Assembly (NCBI RefSeq): GCF_954871325.1
Contig: NC_088776.1
Coordinates: 4,099,985 to 4,163,984 of the forward strand
Source: Gordionus sp. m RMFG-2023
Taxonomy: Eukaryota > Nematomorpha > Gordioida > Chordodea > Parachordodidae
Length of the DNA stretch: 64,000 nt
Direction: 5' to 3'
Made by a program: the position numbers and the translations under genes. Under the pieces are notes generated by a model. That model saw nothing but the letters and a program-made list of their open reading frames with translations. It did not search any database and was not told where the DNA came from. Positions 45,222 to 57,304 of the stretch are shown here, piece by piece. Within the stretch, counting starts at the first letter, position 1. Each line of letters opens with the position of its first letter.

Positions 45222-46231
45222 CAAACTAATATTATAATAATACTAGAATCTTAGGATATCAGAATAGAATCAAAGATATTTTGAAAATTGCTAAGCAATA
45301 GGCCCTCTATCCTTTTTATATGTATATTTTAATTTTTGAATGATGTTTTCATATTAAGCCTTATCAGGGATAATGATTCTAAAAAAATTTAATATATTAT
45401 AACTTTATTTACCTTTCAGAAGAAATGTATATAAGTAGCCGCTTATGTATTATAACGCATACAATTTTTGGATTACTTTAAATATATATGTTTAAATTAG
45501 TTTTATTTTTACGAAAATATTTTAAGTGTAAAAAAAATATCAAAAAGTTGGAATAATAACTTAGATATTTGAGATCACAATAAATAAAAAATAAAAATAA
45601 AAATAATGTCAGCAAATTTTCAGAATATATATTTATTACCACAAATTGATAAAGAACATATTCGGAATGTATAGAATATAATATAAAAACTTTCTATAAT
45701 TTATAAATTTGTTCTTTTAAATCACACCTAATTTTTACAAATGATTTTGATGTTATACAAATGAAAGTACTCTCTTAAAAACTACCATTTTTAAAAGGAG
45801 AAATACCTCTATAACTAAAGGAAATTTGTAAATTTTCTATTTCATCGTTATAGGTAATCCCTATCTTAATTTATAATATAAATGCGATATTGAGGCTAAG
45901 AAAGCTGAATTCGATTCTCAATTAAATGATATTTAAAAAATTCGCATTCTTTCTGCAAGTCATTTAAAATGGCGTTCATTATTTTACCTTCCTACCATTT
46001 CTGCTTTTTTTTTTAAAATTATTTAAAAAAGAAAAATAAAAGGGAACAATTTAATTTTAATATATAACTATCTAATAAAATTATTATTTTCTAAAAAAAG
46101 AAAGAAAAAAAATCTAATAAAAATTCAAATAAAAATTCAAATAAATTTAATATTGATTAAAAAAGATGATTAGTTGATTCGTGCCAAGGCTAAAAGAATT
46201 TGTTGTTAGCTTAATTTATTTTTAATTTTTA
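45222..46231. other. upstream region of the receptor gene
   Basis: From about 45850 (CCTATCTTAATTTATAATAT) this is duplicated at about 51308. It presumably holds the receptor promoter; no motif recognised. 45222-45850 has no match in copy B. Confidence 0.5.
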
Positions 46232-47479
46232 ATGAATTCTTGGGTGAACTTAAACGTATCGCAAACTTACCCTGTCTTTAATTTCTATCATGACTGTTTA
46301 AATCGGATAATATTGACCAAGCAACAGGAACAAATCAAATATTTGTTTGAAGTCATAGTGGTAATTTTATGGGTCTTTGGGACGACTGGAAATATAATAG
46401 GATTAATGGTAGCCTTTGACGAAAGTCCTTATCCGTCAGTGATACTGACAAGAATTTATTATGGCGTTTGTCTCCTCAATTGCTTAGTCATGCTCCTTTA
46501 TCCAATCATGAATTTATACGGTGAATTTAATAATTTACCGTTTTTTTTCCGGGCCACATGGAAACATTATATAGCTGATTATCATTTCCCAATAGTAAGG
46601 GCACTAATACATCTAGCACTCGGTGTATACGTAATACACATATTATCGCAGGGCATAGCCATCTTGTATCCATTTTTATACCGTAAATATTTTACTGCCC
46701 ATAGAATAGTCATCATCATTCTAATTTATTACGCGTATGTGCAGATTTGGTTTTACCCTGCTAGATATTGGCTTACAGTTGTAGAAGTTACAAATATATG
46801 CGGATCTGATATTAATTCATCTATTAAAATATTTATGACTACCAGAGAGATAAATTCGACAAATTGGAAGATTTACTCAATCGTAAAAGAGTGTTTTACC
46901 AATTACATTCCTGTATTAAGCATTCTAGTCTTAAAGTTATGCCTCTTAAAAAGGAAGAAAAAAATAATGAGTCGTATTCAAGGATATTCCTCTATGATAG
47001 CATCGTCGACGAAAAAAACCAATGACTATTATAGGAAAATTAAAACATTAACCAAATTAGATAGTATATTCAAATCCAAAATTAACCGTGATGGCAATGT
47101 AAATAACATAAATAACGAGGTAGAAATTGACCGCTCTTCAAATCTATCTAAACTACGAGTACCAGTTGAACCTATAAACCTATATCAAATTAATAAAATT
47201 GCCCAAAGAAGACGAGATTATAAGATGGATGTACGAATGCTAACCATAATGACCCTCCAATATATCATATTTTTATTACCTACAACCCTTTTTATTTTGA
47301 CCATTGATTATTTAACATTACCACTTCCTAAAGCTATTAGCATAGTACTGGGTATATCTATTTTTCTAGAATATTTGTACATTTCCCTGACATTTTACCT
47401 CAACTTAATATTTAATCCGAAATATAGAGTGATAGTCAAAATGAGCATGAATAAGTTTGTTAGGAAGATACTAAAATAA
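46232..47479 (+). CDS. divergent seven-helix (rhodopsin-type) G protein-coupled receptor
   Basis: Intron-free frame of 415 residues beginning at the first ATG after an in-frame stop. Seven hydrophobic helices lie at about 38-62, 72-96, 118-146, 156-178, 217-240, 332-360 and 366-394. Helix 1 has the class A N in TTGNIIG (residue 54), helix 5 a proline in NYIPVLSI, helix 6 a proline in FLLP, and helix 7 NPKYR (395-399) in the NPxxY position. YPFLYRKYFTAHR after helix 3 matches the second intracellular loop of FMRFamide-type peptide receptors. Odd points: the DRY triplet at the end of helix 3 is replaced by SQG, and no cysteine stands at the top of helix 3 to bond with C190. The third loop is long and basic. 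Possible N-glycosylation at N8, N196 and N208. Ligand unknown; a peptide or chemosensory receptor is likely. Confidence 0.88.
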   Translation: MNSWVNLNVSQTYPVFNFYHDCLNRIILTKQQEQIKYLFEVIVVILWVFGTTGNIIGLMVAFDESPYPSVILTRIYYGVCLLNCLVMLLYPIMNLYGEFNNLPFFFRATWKHYIADYHFPIVRALIHLALGVYVIHILSQGIAILYPFLYRKYFTAHRIVIIILIYYAYVQIWFYPARYWLTVVEVTNICGSDINSSIKIFMTTREINSTNWKIYSIVKECFTNYIPVLSILVLKLCLLKRKKKIMSRIQGYSSMIASSTKKTNDYYRKIKTLTKLDSIFKSKINRDGNVNNINNEVEIDRSSNLSKLRVPVEPINLYQINKIAQRRRDYKMDVRMLTIMTLQYIIFLLPTTLFILTIDYLTLPLPKAISIVLGISIFLEYLYISLTFYLNLIFNPKYRVIVKMSMNKFVRKILK

Positions 47480-47984
47480 TACCAGAAGAACCCTTATAAT
47501 ATACAATTATTTAGTTACTATTTTAAAGTTTTTTTTTCCCATCCGTTATTTAATATATACCTTCATTTTCAAAATTTGGTGATCAAGTTTTTTTTTGAAT
47601 ACAATGTTCAATATTTTTCATACAATTCCCCAAATGACGATTCGTTTGATATATAATGGCTCATCATATACCGTAAATTATATTGTGGTAATATAGCTAA
47701 CAATTATTTTTTATAAAAAAACAACAATTTATGTTTTTTTTAAATATCTTTTTTAAAATTTCCCTAAATGACTAGTAAGGATCAACGAATTCCATAAATT
47801 ATATGAATATCAAATACCCTACATTTCCAATTAGCGCGAATTGGTGGCTTAAGTATACAGAAAACTGCAAACTTTAAGGTATATTTAAGAAAACCGTTTG
47901 TTATTTAAGCATCTTTCATATATTCTTAAATGACTAGTTAGGATTCGTTTTATAATAAGAATGTGTAACTTATAGGGGAAGTGA
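47480..47984. other. receptor 3' flank, duplicated
   Basis: Matches 51965-52490 (CAGAAGAACCCT, TTCATTTTCAAAATTTGGTG, GACTAGTTAGGATTCGTTT). No gene. Confidence 0.6.
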
Positions 47985-48190
47985 TCCAAAATGGCTCCAT
48001 TTATGCCGATTTTTAAAAACGGCTAACTCAATATATTGGCCAGTAAAATATTGCCTAAGCTTCAAGATTTCGCGAATAAATGTCCAAACCTTTGTGCTAC
48101 TCTATGAGCAAAATCTTCAGGTTTCCATAATATTTTTTCTATCGATATACTAAATTAGTCGTAAATCGTTTTTATGAAGCGATTTTTCCA
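47985..48190. repeat. MITE family B, partial
   Basis: Keeps GCCGATTTTTAAAAACGGC, the TAACTCAATAT block and the central ATGAGCAAAATCTTCAGG, but both termini are lost. Confidence 0.7.
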
Positions 48191-49194
48191 TAACCAATTG
48201 TGGAGAAAGAGCAAACAAATGTAAAAAAAAACACTTTATATTACTTTTAACTTTTTTTTTTATAACGTGACTTTGTTTGAATTCGTTTGTTACACAACTT
48301 GTACTATAAAATTGTATTGTAGGAATAGAGCAAACTATTGTAAAATAAAAAACAATTTATGTTTTTTAAGACTTTTTCAAATCATACCTTATTTATAAAA
48401 ATTTTTCATTATTCCATTATAAATCTCGATTTATTTTGTAATGAGACGATTAGTAATTATAAACATCTTATATTTTAGATTGATAGTTTTCCAAAAAATA
48501 TTATAATTTAAACTATGATTTTATTTACTTATTTAAGTTTACTATATTTAGTAGTATACCATTTATAATCAATTTGAAATAAAGATGTAGTCTTAATCAT
48601 TTATTATACATTTAAATATTACGTGTAATAAATAAATTGTCTTAATATTTTACAGATTTTTTATTATTCATTTATCTTTAAAAAATGAATATATATATAT
48701 TAAAAGTGAATGTATATTTTAAAAATATCGATGGCCTCTAAAAAGAGCTTATAGTAAAAATGTTCCTAAAAAACAGGTATAATTATGTTTAAAAATTTTT
48801 AATTGGAGTTTTTGTTTAGGAAAAATTTAATTTATTAAGCGCATTCGGAGATTCGGAATTTTTCAATATTTTAAATTATTTATCCAAGTATTCATTTAAA
48901 AATCTTTAAAAATATGTGATTTAACCAATTAAATAGCATCATGTAATCTGTATTTTTTTTGTTAAAATAATCGTTAATAAAAAAAATTATTTTAGATTCA
49001 TTAAGAGTAAGTTTAAAAAGGGCGGCAAAATTTGCCTAAAATTTATTGGGATGAATACAACCATACAAGTGCCGAAATAAACCTCCGGTCGAATCGGGTA
49101 TTTTCAAATTCTCATAATCACACGCAGTTTTATTCCATAAATACAATACTTTCTATAAATATATGTTAAATATTTTTAAATTGTGCCCATAAAC
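48191..49194. other. no gene seen
   Basis: AT-rich sequence without a supported frame or recognised repeat. Confidence 0.5.
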
Positions 49195-49536
49195 CAATGA
49201 CATAATATAATACCTAGACTGACCATCCATTCATTAAAATGCATTTTTTAAGCGTCGTTAAAAGCAAATCAGCTGGACCCGCCATTTTGGTAACACGTAT
49301 AGTAATTATTCTCATGTTAAAAACTACTATTGAATTGATAACTTGCTTCCTTATTATCTCGATGATCCGGTAATTCTTTAATAAAGTTTGCATCAGATAT
49401 AAGGAATAAATTAGGCGCTCTCGTTTAAAATTTCAATAATGATTAGTTGTAACCAAGATGGCGCCTCCAGCTGATTTGCATTTGATGTACACTTTTAATG
49501 AATGAATCGTCAGTTTAGGTGTTATATATGTCATTG
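49195..49536 (+). mobile_element. MITE family A, copy 5 (most complete)
   Basis: Left CAATGACATAATATAATACC, right complementary GTGTTATATATGTCATTG, with inner blocks AAATCAGCTGGACCCGCC and GGCGCCTCCAGCTGATTT. 342 bp. It defines the family's ends; I see no clear target duplication beyond TA-rich flanks. Confidence 0.88.
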
Positions 49537-49985
49537 CTATACACGTAATCGATAAATATTTTATCAAGATAACAAGATTAATATTTGTTTATATTAATAA
49601 TTTTACATTGCTAAACAATTATTTAAAAAATTATATGAGAGTTTAAGAGACTAATAGATGGGAAAAAATTATCACAGCGTAAATTTACAAATTATATTAT
49701 TGCTTTCGTCTATTTTTTTTTAATAGTTTCTTATCAGTTTATTCTGTGGCCGAAATGAGGGTGCGACAAAAATTTTAACACTGATTTTCATCACTTTAAA
49801 ATTTGTGGTAACCAAACAATACTAATATTATGTAACTAATTTATAACACTTTTTTTTTTAAAGAATTATTATCAAAAATAGGGCAAAATGAAATTGATTA
49901 GTTAGCATCATGTAAGAGTTTTCGATAAACATACATTATATAGGGCTATCATATTTCAAAAAATTTAATTTAGTTTCATTCGCCC
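49537..49985. other. no gene seen
   Basis: AT-rich sequence between the MITE and the duplicated segments. Confidence 0.5.
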
Positions 49986-50189
49986 ATATCCTGGTCAGCT
50001 TAATTTGGATCATATACTTAATTTTAGTATAGGCTAAAATATATTTGTTCGAGGACACACTATTTTGGTTAAGTATTTAGCGGCGTTGCTAAAATTGGTA
50101 TTTTCCTCTCTTTTATATGTTTTCTATTCTTTTTGTTTTTTTTTGGCTATTTTGCCTATAATTAAGGGACGATTAAATAACCCACTATT
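49986..50189 (+). repeat. tail of a further copy of the duplicated unit
   Basis: CTTAATTTGGATCATATACT, AGTATAGGCTAAAA and ACACTATTTTGGTTAAG match 42776-42860 in copy A. It directly precedes copy B, so at least three tandem units once existed. Confidence 0.55.
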
Positions 50190-52490
50190 ATGTCTTGCGC
50201 CGGCATACGATACGGGCCTTCGTTTTTAAAATTCAATATTAAACAATTTGAGAACTGACAAGAATTATAAAAAAATCAATGATATTGTATAATTGCGTGT
50301 CTACCAAAGGTTTTATATAAAATAGTTATTTATTTATAGATAATATACGTTAATGAACAATTATTTAGCTTTGTCACTCATACACTAACTTTATCTTTAT
50401 CTTAATATGATTGTTTTGTTTCTTTGGAATAATGTTAATTAAAATTTTAATTGAATTTGCGTTATATTTCGTTTTAGTTAAATTATATTTACCATTATGA
50501 CAAAAAAAATAATAATCAAAATAAAATTTATAAAACACAGAATCAAATGATGGTGTCCTAAATTAAAAATAAACCTTCTTTTTGTTGCTTAGGAAAAAAA
50601 AAATCTTTGAGGTTGGGGAACTGACATTTCAGGATTTCTATCTGCAGAATTTGTAGAAATCTACTTCTCTTCTTTTTTGTTCGGAATACAAATGATAAAA
50701 ATTTGTAAATCCGAATTTTATTACAGGCACCAATATCGACAAGGAACTGTTATTCGAAAACTGGATTATTTCCCTATAGAGAACTCATGGAAACCAAAAT
50801 TAAAAATAATATGGAGAAATATAATATGCAGAAACATAATTAGCGAATATTTGGCGTCATTTGATCGCAAGACCAGAAATATGAGCGGTTAACACTTTAA
50901 GATTTTTTTTAAAAAGCTATTAAAGCTTGCATTATATTTATAACTATTTTCTAACTATATCAGCATTAGGTCATAAAGAGCGGAGATATAATTGACTCAA
51001 AGATACAGTTTTGAACACCCCCCCCCCCCCTCACTCACCAACACCTCCCCCATAAAAAACACTTATTCTATCTAATGCGGCGATATTATTATATTTGATT
51101 ATTTTTCCCACTATAATTTTAATTAGATTGTGTTTAAAGAAGTCAGTGTCCCAGGTCGGCTTAATTGGGATACTGAATTGCTTTTTAGTAATTTTTATTT
51201 GTTTTAACTATTTAATGACATTGTTATTTTATTCTTGTTTTTTTTTATAAATTCTTTGGCTTTTTTTGGCTATTTAGTGTTAAGACTATCTAGGACACGA
51301 CATCATTCCCTATCTTAATTTATAATATAAAAGCGATAATGAGGTTAAGAAAGCTGAATTCGAGTTTTAATTAAATATTTAAGAAAAATCGCATTCTTTT
51401 CGAGTCATTTATGCCGTTCATTTTTTTTTACTCTCAGCATTTCAGCATATTTTAAATATATTTTTTTTAAAAAAGAAAAATAAAAGGCAATGTTAAAATT
51501 TAATAATAAAACTATCTAATTAAATTTAACATTATATCAAAAATAAAGGAAAAATCTAATAAATATTCAAATAAATTTAATATTGATTATAAAAATATGA
51601 TTAGTTGATTCACGAGATAATCTTTAATATTTAAAGAATTTAACGCAAAATTACAGTGTATCGTTAATTAATATCCTTATCAATGTTTTAGTCGGACCAA
51701 TCAACGAGAAAATATTTGCTTGAAGTCATAGCGCCTATATTATGGGTCGTTAGAACGGCTGGGAATATAGTAGGATCAATAGTGTCCTAGCGAAAGCCCT
51801 TATCCGGCAGTGATACTGACAAGAATTTATTATGACATTGGTATCCTTAATTGTGCAGTCATGCTCTTGTACCCAGTCGTAGATTTCCTCAAATTAATAT
51901 TTAATCCGAATTATTGAGTGGTAGTTAAAATGGGCATGAAGAAGTTGGTCAGTAAGATATTATAATAACACCAGAAGAACCCTCATATTATACAATTACT
52001 TAGCGAATATCTTAAAGTTCACCCCCCCCCCCCTATTTTAATATACCTCCATTTTCAAAATTTGGTGGCGAAAATTTTTTTGTAAAACAATGTGGAGTAT
52101 TTTGACTACAATTTTCCAAATGATAGTTTTAGGATTCGTTTAATATAGCAAACAATTTTTTTTTTTTTAAATTTATATGACTATAGGATCCATTTAAAAA
52201 TATGGTTTTAGCATTACAATGAATTCCATGAATTATATGAATAACATTTTGCCCTGAATTCACAATTTACGTGAATAAGCGGCGAAAGTATACAAAAATG
52301 AATGAAAAAATAATTATATTTTATTTTGTATACTTTCGCCACGAATTCGCGTTAATTAAGAATGCAAGGTTGAGCAAAAAATTATTTTTAAAAAAACAGT
52401 TTTTTATATTTTAGCCTCTTTCAAAATTTCCCAGATGACTAGTTGGCGTTCGTTTAATATAAAGTTGTACAACTTCATATTACAGTATCT
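50190..52490 (+). repeat. segmental duplication, copy B
   Basis: Collinear with 41880-43010 plus 45850-47985. The hAT element and its neighbouring ~740 bp are missing here. C-runs at 51018-51031 and 52021-52034 are new in this copy. Confidence 0.75.
51680..51966 (+). pseudogene. receptor pseudogene with large internal deletion
   Basis: Matches the intact receptor from about codon 30 (CGAGAAAATATTTGCTTGAAG) through helix 2 (ACTGACAAGAATTTATTATG), then jumps to the last 28 codons (CCTCAAATTAATATTTAATC) and the stop near 51963. Roughly 880 bp covering helices 3-7 are gone. A stop codon interrupts the first loop (GTGTCCTAG at about 51783), and NPKYR has become NPNY-stop. Flanks on both sides are also homologous, so this is a segmental, not a processed, copy. 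Confidence 0.92.
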
Positions 52491-52559
52491 ATATCTTAAA
52501 TGAGATGGTTTAACGTTTTAGGGAATAGAAAATTAAATAAATTAATTATTTGTTGCATA

Positions 52560-53910
52560 AAATAAATAAAGATGAATTAAACAAAGTATATTTGTTTTCT
52601 CATTCCATGGGGTAAGTAATTGTCAAAGCCATTGTAACTAAAAAGGCAATTTTTGAAGATAAATGATTAAACAAAATGTAAAAAAATTGACACAATTTTC
52701 ATATTTTTAAAACATAATAATTATTCAAGCATTTATTTTAAATAAATAAATATATATAAATTCAAATATTTTCAAAAAAATATCTAACCTAATTTATTTA
52801 CAAAATATTAATATTCTTAGAAGAAATAGATGATATAGTTATAATTAGAATTTAAATGCCCACATAAATTAACATAAATGATTATTTATTAAAATAACAA
52901 AATATATAGAAAAATATGCAATTTTAATCTAAATAAATTGATTTTACAAAATTTAATACTCTTATAGATATAGATGATATTGTTTTAATTAGAATTTTTA
53001 AATGCCAATATAAATTTATATAAATTTTAAAACCAATGCTTTATTAAAACTATGGTTATAAAATTGAGGAGATTATAATCTCCTGGTCCTATTTTGAATT
53101 GTCATTTCATGTCTCTTCTGTACACTTTATACTTAAAATATAATAGAATAAACATAAATTTTAATCATTGCTCTATTTAAAAGTTAGCAACATCTATTTA
53201 ACCATAAAACAACTAACATACATCAAATGATGATATTAGTTGATTATTGAGTTTGATATTAAATTTCATAACTCTATTTCTATATGTTATTAGATATTAT
53301 ATAAATTGACCAATGAGACACGAATAAACGAATATGGTGTATGAAGTAAAATAACATAGATAATTAGGATTTTTTTAACTATCTGGATAATTTAAAGATA
53401 AATTGTATATATATTTGAAGTTAATGGAACAATTTTCTGGGATTTGGATTCATATGCAGCTATATTAGGCTGACCTTAATGTTTTTTTACTTGCTCTTAA
53501 GTAATATGTAGAGCCTGGATAATAAAGAGTTAACCTGTTCTTACGTAGCAATCTTTAATTATTCATAAGAATAAATAGTTGTACCAGAGCTCGCTAAATA
53601 TATCAATTAAAAAAAAATTATTATATAAACTTATTTTTATAGATTATGCCAATAAAGGTATACATGTTTTCCTAGTTAATTATACTTCTTTTTTGATAAA
53701 TAGATAATAATTAGATGGCATTAGTTTTTGAAAGGTTATATTTGAGTATAATAAGAATTATTATCGCACAGTCATATCTGTTTCTTGAAATATTTTAAAT
53801 AATAAACATATTATTTATAGGTTGCAAATTAACTCATGAATTTAAATATTCATTATAAATTTCCCTCTCTTATAGATTATCAAAGCAACTAGATACAAGA
53901 TAATAAAGGT
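52560..53910 (+). repeat. diverged copy of the U2 upstream region, U2 absent
   Basis: Matches 19330-20580 over its length, up to CAACTAGATACAAGA, some 50 bp short of where U2 would start. The U2 sequence itself is not present. Confidence 0.75.
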
Positions 53911-54360
53911 CGATATATTTAAACTAATGTTATAGCATGTAAAATAACAACTAAATAATGTTGAAATAGGCTTAAATACTTTTTTACCAACTTCAATTAT
54001 CTCCTCATAATTGAGTTCTTTCAAAATTTTTAGATATAAGACCTTATCTCTGCCAAATTACTACTCCCCATATAAGCATAATATTTTTTTCTTGGTTTCA
54101 TTATTTATTAATATACCTCCAACACATCATCTATAATAATCTTGAAAGTTGTTTTGTTTATCATAATTTCCAAATTTCATTTGCATAATATTATTTACTT
54201 GATTAATATTATTCGTTTCATTTGATATATTCAATTCTCCACTAGTAATTGGATTGTCTTCTTTATTCATAATAAAATGTCGCCAATATACAATTTCTTT
54301 ATTTAATATGCATATGTAAATCAAGTATTCTATCACATAACAATTGGTATATGTTTGTAA
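53911..54360. other. no supported gene
   Basis: A 69-codon minus frame at 54127-54336 is rich in Asn and lacks homology I can see. Confidence 0.45.
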
Positions 54361-56690
54361 TCCATCAAATCAACTGAAGATTCAACCCGACCCCCTTCGA
54401 TTTTTTTTAAAATTTGTATGATGGTAGTATATACACTAATTAGTAAAAATATAAAATTTTAATTCTCAACTCAGCTTACTTCATGAGATATGGCCATCTT
54501 TAGAAACGCGGAAATTCCAAAATACCATATTTAATTTTAAATATCTCAAAAAGTAATTATTTTTAAAAAAGTGGGCAATATATGTGAATAATAGCATTAT
54601 AACTAAAATCCTAAAAAATCTGATTATTTTGCATTTATTAAATGTTAAAAAACTCAAAACAAAATTTACCAAATTGTATTGTATTATTTTAAATATACGC
54701 ATAAAACCAAGTAGAATAAATCCAAATGACGTTGCAAATAAAATAATAGAATTTTATAATTCTGATGAAAACAGAAGACTTATGCCAGGTATGAATAATT
54801 TAATATCAATGAAAATTAATGGAAAAAAGAACCAAGTGCAAAAGAGATTAGTTCTATGTAAAATAAAATAATTATTTACAAATTTTAAAATAAACAGTAA
54901 TATAAAGACATGTTTTAGCAAGTTTATATCACGAGACCAAAAAACTGTATTTTAGCAGGCGGGTCTGGAACTCATACAATGTGCATCTGCACATTTCATC
55001 AAAATTTTAAGTTAATTATAAATGGTGGTAAATTAGATAAGTTATGCATAATTTTCCATTTCCTAAACACTACATTGCAAAGTCTATGCAATGCGGCCCA
55101 AGCCCAGCCTTGCTGTTACTTAATGCCAAATGTGTCCCGGCACTTTGGAACTTAGAGAAAGTCTACACTTATTGTTTAATAATAATACCATAGATTATAT
55201 AACATTTAAATAATGGTTGGCATCTGACCGTACTACACTCGCAACTTTAACAAAGTCCGCCAAAGAATTTGTGGGCATTATTTATACGGAACAATCTTCA
55301 TTTTTTAAGTCATTAGAATTGAATTTGAAGGATGGGGAATATCTAATAATATCCGATTTTACAGAGAATTATGCTTTTGTTCAAGATCACTCTCAAGGTT
55401 TCCAATGGACTAATAAGACGCTTCATCCATTTATGATTTATTACCGCGAAGGCGATATCATCAAACATTTAAGTTACGTGATTATATTGTCTCAAACACA
55501 ATACTTGTTCCTTTCATTTATTTCAAATAAAATTAAATCTATTTTTGAAAAAAATATTTGATAAGATTTCAATAATATTTTATTTTTCCGGGAGCTGTTA
55601 CCCAGTATCTAAAATCATTATAACGATTTTGGGATCAAGGCAGAATGACATTTTTTTGCAACTGCACATGGCAAAACTCCTTGCGATAATTACTAAGAGG
55701 TTGGCGAGCAAGCCTGCAATGTCCTCATGAAAATCATATAACTCCTATTAACTTATATAATTAAGCGAGAATCAATATCCCGGGAATTAATTATATATTT
55801 GTTAGCAACCTAGAATATTTAAGAATGGAAATCAATCTTGAAAATAGATTTTTAATGGCCAAACGAATTTCCGGGATACAAAAATATCCTTCATTTATTC
55901 CAATGGAAGAAAAATGAAAGTCAAATTTTATTCTAATTCATTAGATTATTTAATGTACGATATTATTTAATTAATATGTTTATTAGTATATTAAATTTCG
56001 CATTAATTAGCTAAATAAAGTTATAAATATTTTTACAATTATTTCCCGTCTAAAATAAAATAGCTAAACATAGGTGCTAAATATGACACAATGTCTACTA
56101 GTGATCTGCATAGGGCCTAATTTTTCTAACACGGCCAGAAAGATTTATATAAAAAATATATCGGCCCGATCCCAAACGAATTTTCTTTTTATTTGTATAT
56201 AAATTACCATACATTTGGTATAGATTTAAGCCATACTACTTATATTTAAATTGTAATAATTTTGGCCCGGTACTCGTCCCAATCTAGGATTTTGTACAAA
56301 TATTAAGAAGTATAATGTCTATCTGTAAAAAAAATTTAAAAGAAAAAAAAGAAAAATATTTATTTTATAGCCATTTCCGGTTTTCTATTCCGGTTTTTGG
56401 TAATAGACTTTTTTTCAATAAAATAAATTTTATGTCATATTAAAGAGTATTCTAGAGCTATTTAATAAAATTTAAATCATGTCTTCAGCTTAATTACTTT
56501 TTGAGATATTTAAAATTAAATATAGTGTATTTTGGAATTTCCTCGTTTCTAAAGATGGCCATATCTCATGAAGTAAGGCGATTTGAAGTAAAATTTTACA
56601 TTTTTATTAGTCAGTGAATATACTACCAACATGCAAATTTTTAAGGTCGGGTTGAGAATCGACTTTGGTTGATTTAATATGGAATACAAC
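54361..56690 (+). mobile_element. DNA transposon with roughly 190-bp inverted ends
   Basis: TGAAGATTCAACCCGACC, ATGAGATATGGCCATCTTTA and AAATATCTCAAAAAGTAATTA at 54375-54560 are mirrored at 56490-56680 (GAGATATTTAAAATTAAATA, AAAGATGGCCATATCTCAT, GGTCGGGTTGAGAATCGAC). The element is about 2.3 kb and carries a single decayed frame. I do not recognise the superfamily from the termini. Its right end touches the gypsy LTR. Confidence 0.8.
54715..55735 (+). pseudogene. decayed transposon protein in the long-TIR element
   Basis: In three frames the strand reads NDVANKIIEFYNSDENRRLM and ISMKINGKKNQVQKRLVLC. Next come RPKNCILAGGSGTHTMCICT (near 54937), then DRTTLATL...EFVGIIYTEQ and DGEYLIISDFTENYAFVQD with FQWTNKTLHPFMIYY (55300-55450). 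Last are an IFYFSG block and DFGIKAE-stop-HFFAT. The same succession of blocks (RPKNC-LAG-GTHTVCVC, GE-DFSENYSFVQD-FHWNN-HPFVVYY, YFSDG, DFGI-AEWHFFATSHGK) is known from uncharacterised transposon-borne proteins in many invertebrates. Frameshifts and stops make it non-functional. DFTENY and the SDG region hold acidic residues that could be catalytic, but I cannot assign them. Confidence 0.7.
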
Positions 56691-56850
56691 ATATTTTTTA
56701 TACAAAATTAGAATATAAAAAAAAACTAACTTACAAAAAGTTAATAATCAAGGCGAAATAAAATAAAAGGTACTTATTGAAAGTACTAGTTAAATAAGTA
56801 TTTTTTACAAAATAAAATAAAGAATAATCATTATACAACATTCTTCTTCT
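56686..56850 (-). repeat. gypsy element, probable 3' LTR (recognisable part)
   Basis: ACTAACTTACAAAAAGTTA, ATCAAGGCGAAATAAAA and the following 60 bases match 63717-63850. On the minus strand this is the downstream repeat. The LTR may extend to about 57290 but beyond 56850 I see no match to the right copy. Confidence 0.65.
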
Positions 56851-57304
56851 GCTAAAAAAAAACCTTCACATAAAATCTTCTAAGCTGTCATAGAAAGTTA
56901 GTCTTTCCAAAAGTTTATCGTTTTAGTTAATCAAGTTGTTTCATAAGTCATCGTAATCGTTGGCTTATCCCAAGCTTTGATTTTTTTAAATTGAGTTTGC
57001 ACGGTAAATTGTAAGCTTGATATCCTTATCGTAAGTTGTCATCATAAATCATGTTTTTGTCATATAGCTTGCTTATACTACTCAGTCGTTATTATTATCA
57101 ATTTTCAAAATTGTTATTATCATCAGTCAGTCACGAATAATTGGAAATAATAATTCATCAAATTGTATATAAGAAAACACGAAGAATGGTAAATTAATAA
57201 GATTGTTATATCATATTTTTCCGTTTTCATCTTCCCGTTTTAGTGTAAGCGTTTTAGTATTTAATTTACTTTCTGCGTTTTAATATTTAATTTATTTTTA
57301 TATT

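Noticed and set aside
45012-45224. 70-codon minus frame with GC-rich start
   Set aside because: It is the terminal region of the hAT element read through its inverted end.
54127-54336. 69-codon Asn-rich minus frame
   Set aside because: Low-complexity and AT-driven, no neighbours or motifs to support it.
55217-55561. Independent host gene of 114 residues
   Set aside because: It is the best-preserved middle part of the decayed transposon frame within the long inverted repeats.
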